Part shown: piece after piece, positions 26,447 to 35,702 of the stretch
How the letters are laid out: each line of letters starts with the position of its first letter
How positions within the stretch are numbered: position 1 is the first letter of the stretch
Source: Pseudomonadota bacterium
Lineage (GTDB): Bacteria; Pseudomonadota; Alphaproteobacteria; Reyranellales; Reyranellaceae
Direction of reading: 5' to 3'
NCBI GenBank assembly: GCA_018242505.1
Contig: JAFEBU010000083.1
Location: 117,424 to 181,423, forward strand
DNA: 64,000 nucleotides
Notes under the pieces: generated by a model
Databases searched by the model: none
What the model was told of the DNA's origin: nothing
Seen by the model: the letters and a program-made list of their open reading frames with translations, nothing else
Position numbers and translations under genes: made by a program

Positions 26447-26998
26447 CTACAGGGCTGCCTGAACCTCGACGACTTCCGGCACGTAGTGCTTCAGAAGGTT
26501 CTCGATGCCCATCTTGAGCGTGGCCGTCGAGCTGGGGCAGCCCGAGCAGGATCCATGCATGTGCAGGTAGACCACGCCATCCCGGAAATCCTGGAACACG
26601 ATATCGCCGCCGTCCTGCGCCACCGCCGGACGAACACGCGTGTCGAGAAGCTCCTTGATCTGGGCGACGACCTCGTCGTCTTCAGTCGCGGCCTCGGCAG
26701 CGACTCCCGTTTCGTCGGCGATCACAGGCTCGCCGGACGTATAGTGTTCCATGATGCCGCCCAGGATCGAGGGCTTCAGCATCTGCCAATCCTTGCTGGC
26801 CGCCTTGGTGACGCTCACGAAGTCGGCGCCAAAGAAGACCCGCTCGACGCCTTCGACCGCGAACAGCCTCTTGGCCAGTGGCGACGACTGCGCCGCCTCG
26901 GCGCCGGCGAAATCCATCGTCCCCTTGTCCATGACCACGCGGCCAGGAAGAAACTTCAGGGTCGACGGATTGGGCGTCTGCTCGGTCTGGATAAACAA
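26447..26998 (-). CDS. NfuA-like iron-sulfur cluster carrier
   Basis: This 183-residue protein has an Nfu N-terminal domain (FIQTEQTPNPSTLKFLPGR) and a C-terminal NifU domain (RPAVAQDGGDIVFQDFRDG). The cluster-binding CSGCPSS (CxxC) follows. These proteins hand 4Fe-4S clusters to target enzymes. The start is TTG at 26998: it gives the exact family N-terminus and is preceded by GGAGG five bases away, whereas upstream ATGs at 27063 and 27103 add an unmatched leader. An AT-rich palindrome lies 156-173 bases upstream. Confidence 0.93.
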   Translation of the reverse strand: MFIQTEQTPNPSTLKFLPGRVVMDKGTMDFAGAEAAQSSPLAKRLFAVEGVERVFFGADFVSVTKAASKDWQMLKPSILGGIMEHYTSGEPVIADETGVAAEAATEDDEVVAQIKELLDTRVRPAVAQDGGDIVFQDFRDGVVYLHMHGSCSGCPSSTATLKMGIENLLKHYVPEVVEVQAAL

Positions 26999-27314
26999 GC
27001 CTACCTCCGTTTCGAACGCTTGAGACGGCAGGTCCGCTCGGCGGCGTTCAGGACCGCAATAGGATGTTTCCATCCCCTTTCGGTTCATCGGACGTAGGAA
27101 CACGGATTGCGTGGATCAAGTTCATTCTTGAGTGCCTATGTATAATTATTATGGAATATATCATTATATTCTAATATATTTAACGAGATAGTCGAATGAC
27201 TTCTTGAATCGTCAATCTCGCCATGCGCTTTGCAAATCCAGGTTCCGGGTTATCGCTCGAAAAAATGTCGCATACTTTTCTGCACTTAAAGAGCAATAAA
27301 ACGCTCTCGCCATT
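26999..27314. other. Upstream region of nfu, AT-rich, no gene
   Basis: These 316 bases between nfu and the DUF2333 gene have no supported coding frame. The segment 27125-27185 is strikingly AT-rich for this genome. It contains an inverted repeat GAATATA-TCAT-TATATTC (27154-27171). Since nfu reads away from here, the region should hold its promoter and possibly an iron- or Fe-S-responsive operator. That role is inferred only. Confidence 0.5.
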
Positions 27315-28346
27315 TCACTTCTGAAGGATGCCGCTGATCTCGCGCAGTTGGGTACGGGCGCGCAGCAGGTAGAAGCCCTGGGCCGCCAAGTGATTGGGAA
27401 CCACCAGCGCATCGGGGTAGCCGTCCCATACGATCCATGGATGGAGTTCGGCGGCCACCCGGAAGGTCTCGACCATCTGGGTCCACGGATTGGTGAGATC
27501 GCGGTCGCGGATCACGTTCTGGAAGTCGGTCCCCAGTTCGCGCAGCAGGAGGTAGTCGGCATAGAGTCGACCCTTGTTGAAGTAGAAGATGTCGTCGCAC
27601 TGGAGATCGAACAGATTGCCTGCCTGCTCGATGATGTGCCGGTCGGTCACCGCCGAGTCGGAGCCGATGTCGTTGGCGATGCGATCGATCAGCGCCTGAA
27701 GATTGTCTGCCCGACGCTCGAACACGGCCTGCCCCGCCGCAAGCCGCTTGTTGTAGGCGATCAGCTTGTCGCGGCCGGCCCGATACTTCTGAGCCGAGGT
27801 GGCCGACGGCATCAGCGACACGCTGGGCTGCCAGATCCAGACGGTCGGCTGCTCGTTCAGGAAGCCGCGCGCCTGCTCGAGGTCGCGATCGACCTGGCTC
27901 GATCCGCGGGTGCGTCCGACCTGGTCCATCATCTCGGTGGCGAAGCGGCCGAGCGCCGCCATGATACCGCGCTGGTAGTTTGGCATATTGTCGAGGATGC
28001 CGGCCGGCAGGAAGAAAGGCTGCATCGGCGCCCAGGTGTGGGTATCGACCTCCCGGGTGACGAGATCGGCCGCCAGCGCAACGGCACGGCTCTCGCCCGC
28101 GGCGACATTTTGCGGCCCGAACTGCGGATCGTCGTCGATGTTCTCGATGAACAGCGCACCGACCGGGAAATAGAGCACCAGCAGGATGACCACGATCCAG
28201 GCCGCCCATCGCCAGATCGATCGGCGACCCGATGGCGTGGCGCCTACCGCCGGCCGGCGAAGGCGAAAGGTCCGCAGCCCATCCCAAACCCGCCGCCAGC
28301 GTGACGTCGTTGCAGGTGCCGCCGCGTGGTCCGGTTCGAAGGTCAT
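27315..28346 (-). CDS. DUF2333 family membrane protein
   Basis: This 343-residue protein has one N-terminal membrane helix (WRWAAWIVVILLVLYFPVGALFI, about 43-65) and a large periplasmic part. Conserved stretches include DTHTWAPMQPFFLPAGILDNMPNYQRGIMAALGRFATEM and SALIDRIANDIG-type helices, matching DUF2333. No function is known to me for the family. It is flanked by nfu and a divergent hydrolase and appears to be a single-gene unit. Confidence 0.85.
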   Translation of the reverse strand: MTFEPDHAAAPATTSRWRRVWDGLRTFRLRRPAVGATPSGRRSIWRWAAWIVVILLVLYFPVGALFIENIDDDPQFGPQNVAAGESRAVALAADLVTREVDTHTWAPMQPFFLPAGILDNMPNYQRGIMAALGRFATEMMDQVGRTRGSSQVDRDLEQARGFLNEQPTVWIWQPSVSLMPSATSAQKYRAGRDKLIAYNKRLAAGQAVFERRADNLQALIDRIANDIGSDSAVTDRHIIEQAGNLFDLQCDDIFYFNKGRLYADYLLLRELGTDFQNVIRDRDLTNPWTQMVETFRVAAELHPWIVWDGYPDALVVPNHLAAQGFYLLRARTQLREISGILQK

Positions 28347-28508
28347 GGGCGCAGCTTAGCATTCCCCCGAAAGCGATACAGTCCCACTCGCTTGCCCACC
28401 CCGCACGCAGGCTTCTTCTGCAAGTCGAGTTGGCGCAATTCCACGCGTGGAGGAGAGTCTCTACAGTAGCTACGTTCACAAGCACGCCACGAATGGAGTC
28501 TGAAAGAA

Positions 28509-29465
28509 ATGGCCCTCGATCCTGAATCCCAGCAGTTGCTCGACGCGATGAAGGCCGCCAATCGGCCGGCCTGGCACACGCTCTCTCCCGAGGCGGCGCG
28601 CGAGCAGTATCTGGCGCTCAGGGGCAATGCACAGGGGCCACGACCGGACGGCGTCACCGTCGTCAATCGCTCGATTCAGGGTCCGGGCGGAAACATCCCG
28701 CTGCGCTTCTATCGCCCCGAGCGGGCGGCCAGCGATGCGCGTTTGCCGGCGCTGGTCTATGCGCATGGCGGCGGCTGGGTGTTCGGCAATCTCGACAGCC
28801 ACGACGTGCTTTGTGCCCAGCTCGCCCTCGATGCCGGTATCTCGGTGGTCGCCGTCGACTATCGGCTGGCCCCCGAGGCGCGCTTCCCCGGCGCCTTCGA
28901 GGACGTCGTGGCTGCGCTCAGGTGGGTGGCGAGCCACGGCGCTGCGCATGGCATCGACGTCCAGCGCCTGGCGATCGGCGGCGATTCGGCCGGCGGCAAT
29001 CTCGCCGCGGCCGTCTCGATCTGGGCGCGCGACGAGAACGGGCCGAAGCTCAGGATGCAGCTTCTCGCCTATCCCGTCACCGACGCCCTGGCGCGCACCG
29101 AATCCTACAAGCTCTTCCATCAGGGCTACGGCCTCGACGCCGCGGCGATGGAATGGTTCTTCGATCACTACACGCCCGACGAGGCATCGCGTGCGGACTG
29201 GCGCGTCTCGCCGCTGCGGGCGCAGTCGCTCGCCGGGCTGCCGCCGGCGCTGGTGATCACGGCCGGCTACGATCCCCTGCGTGACGAAGGCCGCGCCTAT
29301 GCCTGGCGGCTGCAGAAGGACGGCACGGTCGCCGATCTGGTGGAGTTCGGCGGGATGATGCACGGCTTCCTCTCCTCGCCCATGCTGCTGAACGGAGCGC
29401 GGCGCGGCGCGGCGATCTGCGCCGGTGCGCTGCGCGAGGCACTGGTGCTGCGCGGCCAACAGTAA
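28509..29465 (+). CDS. Alpha/beta hydrolase, hormone-sensitive-lipase family
   Basis: This 318-residue esterase has the HSL oxyanion-hole motif HGGGWVFGN, the nucleophile elbow GDSAGGN, the catalytic Asp near GYDPLRDEG, and His in MMHGFLS. Such enzymes hydrolyse short acyl esters; the physiological substrate is unknown. It has no signal peptide and is probably cytoplasmic. AGAAATGGCC at the start gives the ATG at 28509 with weak ribosome-site support. It ends four bases from the convergent lysR gene. Confidence 0.93.
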   Translation: MALDPESQQLLDAMKAANRPAWHTLSPEAAREQYLALRGNAQGPRPDGVTVVNRSIQGPGGNIPLRFYRPERAASDARLPALVYAHGGGWVFGNLDSHDVLCAQLALDAGISVVAVDYRLAPEARFPGAFEDVVAALRWVASHGAAHGIDVQRLAIGGDSAGGNLAAAVSIWARDENGPKLRMQLLAYPVTDALARTESYKLFHQGYGLDAAAMEWFFDHYTPDEASRADWRVSPLRAQSLAGLPPALVITAGYDPLRDEGRAYAWRLQKDGTVADLVEFGGMMHGFLSSPMLLNGARRGAAICAGALREALVLRGQQ

Positions 29466-29469
29466 CGGA

Positions 29470-30351
29470 TCAGGCCGCGGCCTGCGCGTCCAGCCAGTCG
29501 GCAAAAAGGCGCATCTCGTAGCCGGCACCGGGCGGGCAGCCGTAATATATCGACTGCAGCGGCAGGCGCAGCCTGGGCAGCGGACAGACCAGCCGTCGCT
29601 GCGTCACGTCGGTACCGAGCAGCGACGCCGGCGTCAGGGCCACGCCCAGGCCATCGACCGCCGCCTGCAGCACGATGTGTATGTGATCGAACTGCAGGCG
29701 TCGCGCCGGCTTCAGCCGCGGCCGGCCGAGGTGCTGCTTCCAGTCATCCCAATCCTGTCGGCGCGACTTGCAGGTCAAAAGCACATGCGCGGCCAGCGAT
29801 GCCGCACTCTTCACCGGCTTTGCCTTCAACAGCGCCGGCGACGCCACCAGGATCAGTTCGTCCTTGAGGAACGGTTGCACCTTGAACGCCGGCGGCCAGC
29901 CCTCGACGCCGCGGCGGATCGCGATATCGAATGCCTCCGTCGCCTTCTCCGGCGACAGCGTGCTGGTCACGAGTTGCGGCTCGATGCGGGGATGACGCGC
30001 GACGAAGTCCGGCAACCGCGGGATCAGCCAGCGCACCGAGAAGGAGGGACGCGCATTGATCCGAACCGCGCGACCCGGCGGACTCGCCATCACCGCCCGC
30101 GCGGCGTTGCCGATCTGCTCGAGCGCAGGACCGGTCTCGGCAAAAAGCTGCTGGCCCTCCGCGGTCAAACTGATCTTGCGGATCTGGCGCTCGAACAGTG
30201 CCACGCCCAGGAATTCCTCAAGATGGCGGACCTGACGGCTCACGGCACCGTGGGTGACGTTGAGCTCGACCGCCGCGCGTGAAAAGCTGCACTGGCGGGC
30301 TGCAGCCAGGAACACGCGGAGCGCATTGAGCGGTGGAAGCGGGCCGGACAT
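29470..30351 (-). CDS. LysR-family regulator, GcvA-like
   Basis: This 293-residue LysR-type regulator has the N-terminal winged helix LPPLNALRVFLAAARQCSFSRAAVELNVTHGAVSRQVRHLEEFLGVALFER. A periplasmic-binding-like effector domain follows (FSVRWLIPRLPDFVARHPRIEPQL). The ATG at 30351 fits the family; ATG 30372 is possible. Both lie inside a perfect 35-base palindrome that covers the start region. It is divergent from the MFS gene, the usual arrangement for a regulator and its target. Confidence 0.92.
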   Translation of the reverse strand: MSGPLPPLNALRVFLAAARQCSFSRAAVELNVTHGAVSRQVRHLEEFLGVALFERQIRKISLTAEGQQLFAETGPALEQIGNAARAVMASPPGRAVRINARPSFSVRWLIPRLPDFVARHPRIEPQLVTSTLSPEKATEAFDIAIRRGVEGWPPAFKVQPFLKDELILVASPALLKAKPVKSAASLAAHVLLTCKSRRQDWDDWKQHLGRPRLKPARRLQFDHIHIVLQAAVDGLGVALTPASLLGTDVTQRRLVCPLPRLRLPLQSIYYGCPPGAGYEMRLFADWLDAQAAA

Positions 30352-30378
30352 GCGTGAGTTTTTATCACGCATGTCCGG
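30344..30378. promoter_or_regulatory. Perfect 35-base palindrome over the lysR start
   Basis: Arms of 14 bases, CCGGACATGCGTGA (30344-30357) and its exact reverse complement (30365-30378), enclose a seven-base T-rich loop. Both candidate lysR start codons fall in the arms. In RNA from the minus strand it would form a hairpin hiding the start. In DNA it could be a LysR binding site shared with the divergent MFS promoter. Confidence 0.8.
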
Positions 30379-30426
30379 AGATCACATCGTTTGTCACGCG
30401 ACTGTAACGAAGGTCATGGTGCGGCC

Positions 30427-31569
30427 ATGTCCGTTTCGGAGTCCGCGTCGGTCGTTGATCCCAAGTCCCGCTCGCCCGCCGACCTGAACGCCCGCCACTC
30501 CGCCGCCGCCCTGGCGCTCGCCCTCCCCTCCGACACCGTCCTCTACCTCCTGCTGCCGATGTTCGCTCCGCAGTTCGGCGTGAGCGTGGCGGAAGCGGGC
30601 GTGCTGCTGGCGGCCAATCGGCTGGTGCGGATCGCGGGCTACAGCTGGGTCGCGCGCTTCTATGCCCGGCGCGGCGATCGGCCGACCGATACCTTGGCCG
30701 TCGCGGCTTCGGCGGTCTGCGCCCTGGGCTATGCGACGCTGTCAGGCTTCTGGCTGCTCTTGCCGGTGCGCCTCTTATGGGGCCTCTCCTTCGCGGCGCT
30801 CAACCTTTCCACCCAGGCGATGGCGACCGCCGAATCAAGCGGCGCCTCGCGACGCTCCGGACGCTCGCGGGCGATCATCGCGACCGGCCCGGTGCTCGCA
30901 CTGCCGCTGGGCGCTGTGATGGCCGAGCTTTGGGGGCCGCGCGCGATCTTCTTCGTCCTGACCGTTTCCGCCATCGCAGGTCTTGCCGTGACCCGCCGCC
31001 TGCCGAGCAACTCTCATCCGACGCCACCGGTGCGGCGACGCCTCTCGTTGCCGAGCAGCCTCGATTTCTGGTCGTTCCTCGAGGGCTTCACGCTCGACGG
31101 GCTGTTCGTGATCGGCCTTGGCTATCTCGGCAAGGACCTGATGCCGGGCGGCGCCGTGATCGCCGCGGGCCTCCTGATGGCGCTGCGCTATTTCTCGGAG
31201 ATCGTCCTGAGCCCGACCGGCGGGCACATGGCCGAGCGCCTGGGGGCGATGCGCCTGCTGGTCAGCCTGTCGCTGATGACCTCATTGGCGCTGATCGGCT
31301 TCGGCGCCGGCTGGTTGTGGTCCTGCGCCGCCGCCATCGTCGTCCTGCGCGCGTTGCAGCTCCCGCTGGTGGCGCCCATCGTCGCCCAGCGCACGCCCGG
31401 GCCCGGCCGCGTGCAGGCGCTCGCGGCCCGCGCCGTCTGGCGCGACATCGGCGCCGGCACCGGTCCGATGGTCGCGGGTCTCCTGCTGCCGATCGCCTCG
31501 CCTTTCTGGATTTACGCGGTCTCGGCGACTTGCCTCGCCCTCTCGGCGCTGGCATGCGCGCGGCGATAG
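30427..31569 (+). CDS. MFS transporter
   Basis: This 380-residue protein has about twelve hydrophobic segments, starting with HSAAALALALPSDTVLYLLLPMF and ending with FWIYAVSATCLALSALA. The loop after helix 2 (RLVRIAGYSWVARFYARRGDRP) resembles the MFS A-motif region. It probably exports a drug or metabolite. The divergent lysR regulator, 75 bases away, is its likely controller. The ATG at 30427 avoids an upstream stretch overlapping the operator region. Confidence 0.87.
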   Translation: MSVSESASVVDPKSRSPADLNARHSAAALALALPSDTVLYLLLPMFAPQFGVSVAEAGVLLAANRLVRIAGYSWVARFYARRGDRPTDTLAVAASAVCALGYATLSGFWLLLPVRLLWGLSFAALNLSTQAMATAESSGASRRSGRSRAIIATGPVLALPLGAVMAELWGPRAIFFVLTVSAIAGLAVTRRLPSNSHPTPPVRRRLSLPSSLDFWSFLEGFTLDGLFVIGLGYLGKDLMPGGAVIAAGLLMALRYFSEIVLSPTGGHMAERLGAMRLLVSLSLMTSLALIGFGAGWLWSCAAAIVVLRALQLPLVAPIVAQRTPGPGRVQALAARAVWRDIGAGTGPMVAGLLLPIASPFWIYAVSATCLALSALACARR

Positions 31570-31585
31570 GCACCGCCGCACCCGT

Positions 31586-32383
31586 TCAATCGGCGAAGAA
31601 CCAGTCGGGATCGCGCAGGCCGATCCAGCGGCCGGCGGCGGGATCGAAGCGCCAACCGAAGCGGCTGACATGCGGGTTGCCGGGCGCGTCCGTGTATTCG
31701 ATGCGCACGGTGAAGAAGAGGTTCTCGTCCTCGAACGCCGGCACCATGTGCGGGCCTTCCTGACGCAGGCGGCTGCGCAGCTCCTCGTCGAGCGTGGCGA
31801 CGCAGTCCTTCCATTCGCGCCCCTCGCCCAGCGCCGTGCCGCTGAGGTGATCGTAGTCGCGCAGCTTCACCGCCGGCCGCAGGCCGGTACTGAAGGCAGC
31901 ATCCATCAACTGCACGATGGCGGGCGCGCGGCCATAGTTCACGACGGTGAAGCGCACGTGCGGCACGGCATAGTGGCCGTCGGACGCGTGAATCCAGGGC
32001 GAGATGTCGACGAACACCCAGGGCCTTTCCAGCTCGCCCAGCGCGCGATTGGTGATCGTCGCCTGCTCCTTGGAGACCGCCCAGAGTTTCTCGGTCGACG
32101 TGCGCATGGCCTCGGCAGAGCGCAGCAGCGCGAACGCGAACCAGGCGATGAAGACTGCGGCAATGGCCGCGATCGCCGGACCGAAATCGTTGACCGACTT
32201 CATCGCGTTCCAGATCACCACCAACGCGATCGGATAGGAGCCGCAGGTCGCCTGGCCGGTGATCTCGTTGCGCGTGCAGATCATGCCCCGCATCGGAACC
32301 AGGACCGAGAACAGCACCACCGCCGCCACGACGAGCGCCAGAACAAGAAGAACCGTCAGATACCTGTAGCCAGTCGCACTCAT
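31586..32383 (-). CDS. Hypothetical membrane protein
   Basis: I do not recognise this 265-residue protein's family. Two membrane helices are seen (YLTVLLVLALVVAAVVLFSVLV, 8-29, and FGPAIAAIAAVFIAWFAFALL, about 67-87). A soluble beta-rich C-terminal part of some 170 residues has RPWVFVDISPWIH and VRFTVVNYGRAPAIVQ. The pattern resembles scattered bacterial proteins with two N-terminal helices and an immunoglobulin-like tail. It converges with the MFS gene and lies downstream of gloB. Confidence 0.75.
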   Translation of the reverse strand: MSATGYRYLTVLLVLALVVAAVVLFSVLVPMRGMICTRNEITGQATCGSYPIALVVIWNAMKSVNDFGPAIAAIAAVFIAWFAFALLRSAEAMRTSTEKLWAVSKEQATITNRALGELERPWVFVDISPWIHASDGHYAVPHVRFTVVNYGRAPAIVQLMDAAFSTGLRPAVKLRDYDHLSGTALGEGREWKDCVATLDEELRSRLRQEGPHMVPAFEDENLFFTVRIEYTDAPGNPHVSRFGWRFDPAAGRWIGLRDPDWFFAD

Positions 32384-32527
32384 CGCCTCGGATCGCCTGC
32401 CCGGAAGGGGCGCGATTATTTTCTACACGTTCTCCGGTCGCGATCCCGGGCGCCCGTCACTTCCGAAGTCATTGACTCACTTTTGTCACGGTGCGTTCCC
32501 GGCCTGTACCGGAAAGGCTGCCGCCAC

Positions 32528-33304
32528 CTAACGGAACACGTCCTTGCGATGCCGAACCTCGGCAAACACCTGGATCGGATCCGCCCCCGGCAGGCCGACG
32601 GCCTTCTGCACCGACGGGATGTCGACGCGCAGGAACGGATTGGTCGCCTTCTCCTCGCCCAACAGCGACGGCACGGTGGCTTCGCCGCGGGCCCGGGCGG
32701 CATCGATGCTGGCCGAGCGCGCGAGGAGCTGCTGGTTGTCGGTCTCGACCGTCACAGCGAAGCGGGCATTGGACTGGGTATATTCGTGCGCACAATAGAC
32801 TTGCATGTCGTCGGGCAGGGTGCGCAGGCGGCTGAGCGACGTCCAGAACTGCTGCGGCGTGCCCTCGAACATCTTGCCGCAACCTAACGCGAACAGCGTG
32901 TCGCCGCAGAAGAGCGCGCGCTGGTCGCGGAATGCGAAGGCAATATGGCCGCTGGTATGGCCCGGCACGAAGAAGACCTCGGCCTCGGCCTCGCCGAAGC
33001 GATAGCGGTCGCCGTCGTCCACCTCGACATCGATGCCGGGGATACGGGCGCGGTCGGCCCGCGGACCGACGATGGTGCAGCCCGTCGCTGCCTTGATCTC
33101 GCGATTCCCGCCGACATGGTCGCCATGGTGATGGGTGTTCAGGATATGGGTGATCTTCCAGTGCCGCTTCTCGGCCTCGGCGAGGACCGGCCCGGCCACG
33201 GCCGGATCGACCACGCCCACGCAACCGGACTTCGGTTCGCGCATCAGCCAAACATAATTGTCGCTCAGGACCGGAATTCGGACGATTTCGAGGGTGGTGC
33301 TCAC
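32528..33304 (-). CDS. gloB: Hydroxyacylglutathione hydrolase (glyoxalase II)
   Basis: This 258-residue metallo-beta-lactamase-fold enzyme has the binuclear metal motif THHHGDH at 57-63, further ligands in PGHTSGHIAF and FCGDTLFALGCGKMFEG, and the C-terminal glutathione-binding HEYTQSNARFA. It hydrolyses S-lactoylglutathione in methylglyoxal detoxification. It is divergent from a methyltransferase gene, a pairing common in alphaproteobacteria. Confidence 0.95.
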   Translation of the reverse strand: MSTTLEIVRIPVLSDNYVWLMREPKSGCVGVVDPAVAGPVLAEAEKRHWKITHILNTHHHGDHVGGNREIKAATGCTIVGPRADRARIPGIDVEVDDGDRYRFGEAEAEVFFVPGHTSGHIAFAFRDQRALFCGDTLFALGCGKMFEGTPQQFWTSLSRLRTLPDDMQVYCAHEYTQSNARFAVTVETDNQQLLARSASIDAARARGEATVPSLLGEEKATNPFLRVDIPSVQKAVGLPGADPIQVFAEVRHRKDVFR

Positions 33305-33427
33305 GGAATACTCACTGCGGCTGCGGGTTGGGGTGCAACGCTAGCAAAGCTCCCTTGCGCCCGCCACGGCCCCTGAGGGGCTTCCCTTGCATGGCTCCGG
33401 CGCCGGGGTTTCTGCTAGAATGGCGAT

Positions 33428-34207
33428 ATGTGGACGGACGTCCTCGATCTCAACGAGTTTTACAGCAGCACACTGGGGCAAATGACAGTGCGCCTGCTGC
33501 GCGGACGGCTGCGCGAAGTGTGGCCGAACGTGCGCGGGGAGACGGTGCTGGGCCTGGGCTATGCCACGCCCTTCCTGCGCCCCTTTATGGACGAGGCCAC
33601 GCGGGTCATGGCCTTCATGCCGGCCCAGCAGGGCGTGACGCGCTGGCCGCGCGAGGGCCGTAACCATACCGCGCTGATCGACGAGATGGACCTGCCGCTG
33701 CCCGACCGTTCGGTCGACCGCGTGCTGCTGGTCCATGCCGTCGAATGCACCGAGCAGGTGCGGCCGGTGCTGCGCGAGATCTGGCGCGTGATGGCCGACG
33801 GCGGCCGGCTGGTCACCGTGGCTCCGACGCGCGCAGGCTTGTGGTCGCAGATCGATCGATCACCTTTCTACCAGGGCCATCCTTATTCGGCGGGCCAGAT
33901 CGCAAGCCTGTTACGCGCCAACATGTTCGAGCCGCTGCGCCAGACGCGAGCGCTCTATATGCCGCCCACCCATTCGCGACTGGTGCTGCGCATGGCGCCG
34001 GCCGTCGAGCGCTTTGGCCGGCGCTGGCTCGGCCGCTTCGCAGGCGTAAGCGTGATCGAGGCCGGCAAGCAGCTCTACGCCGGCATCGCCGAGCGCCACA
34101 CGCCGACATTGTCCGTGGTACGGCCCAAGCTGCGCATTGCGTCACGGCGCGATCCCCACGCAGCGCGCAACGTCCACAACAAGGACGGCGAAGCGCCCGC
34201 CTCCTGA
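33428..34207 (+). CDS. Class I SAM-dependent methyltransferase
   Basis: This 259-residue Rossmann methyltransferase-like protein has a degenerate motif I (VLGLGYATPFLRPFM instead of a GxGxG loop). A good motif IV/VI region follows (LPLPDRSVDRVLLVHAVECTEQVRPVLREIWRVMADGGRLVTVAPTRAG). The substrate is unknown. It overlaps the next gene by one base, and its divergent neighbour is gloB. The altered SAM loop makes activity uncertain. Confidence 0.85.
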   Translation: MWTDVLDLNEFYSSTLGQMTVRLLRGRLREVWPNVRGETVLGLGYATPFLRPFMDEATRVMAFMPAQQGVTRWPREGRNHTALIDEMDLPLPDRSVDRVLLVHAVECTEQVRPVLREIWRVMADGGRLVTVAPTRAGLWSQIDRSPFYQGHPYSAGQIASLLRANMFEPLRQTRALYMPPTHSRLVLRMAPAVERFGRRWLGRFAGVSVIEAGKQLYAGIAERHTPTLSVVRPKLRIASRRDPHAARNVHNKDGEAPAS

Positions 34208-35139
34208 TGACGATCACCCCTCACGTCATTGCCCTGCTGGGCTTCGGCGAGGCAGGGTCCGCGATCGCACGCGGCCTTGCCGCCGAGGGCGGCTGGCGTG
34301 GGCCGGCGAAACCCGGCGACAATGCCCCGCGCCGTCTGATCGCCATCGATACGGCCCTCGACAAGGATACGCGCGGCAGGGCGCTCGGCAAGGAAGCCCG
34401 CCAGCTCGATGTCGCGATCGAGGGTACCTACACCGCGGCACTGTCCGAGGCCGATCTCGTGATCTGTGCGGTGCAGGGCGAACATGCGCTCGAGGCGGCA
34501 ACGGCGGCCGCACCGCTCCTCAAGAAGGGTGCCTGCTATCTCGACCTCTGCACCGTGACCGGCCGCATGTCCGACAACGATCGCGCGGCGATCGAGACCG
34601 GCGGCGGACGCTATATCGACGTTGCCGTCATGGGCGGCTTCTTCAAGCAGGGCATCAAGGCGCCGATGCTGGTCGCGGGCGAGGATGCCGCGCCGATGGT
34701 GGAGTGGATGAACGCCAACGGCTTCGACGCCAGGCTGCTGGGTCCCAAGCCCGGCAGCGCCTCCTCGGTGAAGATGCTGCGCAGCACGCTGGTGAAGGGC
34801 CTGGAGGCCCTGGGCGTGGAATCCCTGGTCGCCGCACAGCGCCAAGGCATTCTGGAGGAAGTGCTGGGCTGCCTGTCCGACGCCGACTCGATGCCCTTGC
34901 GCGACTTCATCGCCATGCTGGTGCAAACCCACGTCGTGCATGCCCATCGCCGGTGGGAGGAAATGGGCCTGGTCGCCCAGACCTTGCGCGAAACCGGCAT
35001 CGAGCCGCTGATGACCGAGACCATCGAGCGGAGTCACCGCCGTACTGTCGATGCCGGCATCGCACCTGCCGACGGCAAGGTGCCGAGCCTCGAAGAGGCG
35101 CTCACGATCCTGTCCGAAAAGGTCGTCCGTGGACGGTGA
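34207..35139 (+). CDS. NAD(P)-dependent oxidoreductase with DUF1932
   Basis: This 310-residue protein has an N-terminal Rossmann dinucleotide fold (ALLGFGEAGSAIARGLAAEGG, residues 9-29). It is related to 6-phosphogluconate and 3-hydroxyisobutyrate dehydrogenases. A C-terminal DUF1932 helical domain follows (SASSVKMLRSTLVKGLEALGVESLVAA), where a lysine takes the usual catalytic place. The start overlaps the methyltransferase stop (TGATG). The substrate is not known. Confidence 0.88.
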   Translation: MTITPHVIALLGFGEAGSAIARGLAAEGGWRGPAKPGDNAPRRLIAIDTALDKDTRGRALGKEARQLDVAIEGTYTAALSEADLVICAVQGEHALEAATAAAPLLKKGACYLDLCTVTGRMSDNDRAAIETGGGRYIDVAVMGGFFKQGIKAPMLVAGEDAAPMVEWMNANGFDARLLGPKPGSASSVKMLRSTLVKGLEALGVESLVAAQRQGILEEVLGCLSDADSMPLRDFIAMLVQTHVVHAHRRWEEMGLVAQTLRETGIEPLMTETIERSHRRTVDAGIAPADGKVPSLEEALTILSEKVVRGR

Positions 35140-35629
35140 AGCCCCTGTGGGGGACGTCTTCGACCGGCTCGTGGCGTTGCTGACCGAGGCGAAGGCAAGG
35201 TTCCGCGTGATCGAGCACGAGGCCGAGGGCCGCTCGGCGGCGATCAGCACCATTCGCGGCAATCGGCCCGACCAGGCCGCCAAGGCGATGGTGCTCGACG
35301 TGCGCGGCGGCGGTGGTGGACGGCGCAACGTGCTCGCCGTCCTGCCCGGCAATCGCAAGCTCGACTTCAACGCTGTCGCCGCGCTGTTCGAGGCCCGCAA
35401 GTGCGGCTTCGCCTCGCCGGAGACAGCGCAGGCGCTGACCGGCTGTGTCATGGGCGCCGTGCCGCCTTTTGCGCTCGCTCCCGATCTCGCGATCGTGGTC
35501 GAGGAGGACCTGCTCGCGAACGAGACGCTGTTTTTCAACGCTGGCCGTCTCGACCGTTCGATGGAGCTCGACACCGGGGACTGGCTCGCCGCCGCCCGGC
35601 CGCGGGTGGCGAAGATCGCATCGGCGTGA
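35129..35629 (+). CDS. YbaK/prolyl-tRNA-editing-domain protein
   Basis: This 166-residue protein of the YbaK/ProRS-INS fold has VIEHEAEGRSAAISTIRGNRPDQAAKAMVLDVRG and a later VLPGNRKLDFNAVAALFEARKCGFASPETAQALTGCVMGAVPPFAL. That GxVPPF segment is a family mark. These domains deacylate mischarged tRNAs in trans. The start is taken as GTG at 35129, overlapping the previous gene; a GTG at 35146 is possible. Which tRNA is edited cannot be told. Confidence 0.85.
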   Translation: MDGEAPVGDVFDRLVALLTEAKARFRVIEHEAEGRSAAISTIRGNRPDQAAKAMVLDVRGGGGGRRNVLAVLPGNRKLDFNAVAALFEARKCGFASPETAQALTGCVMGAVPPFALAPDLAIVVEEDLLANETLFFNAGRLDRSMELDTGDWLAAARPRVAKIASA

Positions 35630-35702
35630 CCGCCCGGCCCGGCCGCACCCGGCCTTGGAAAGTCCCTATGCGGCGTTACTATGGTCTTGTTGATCGTCTT
35701 GC

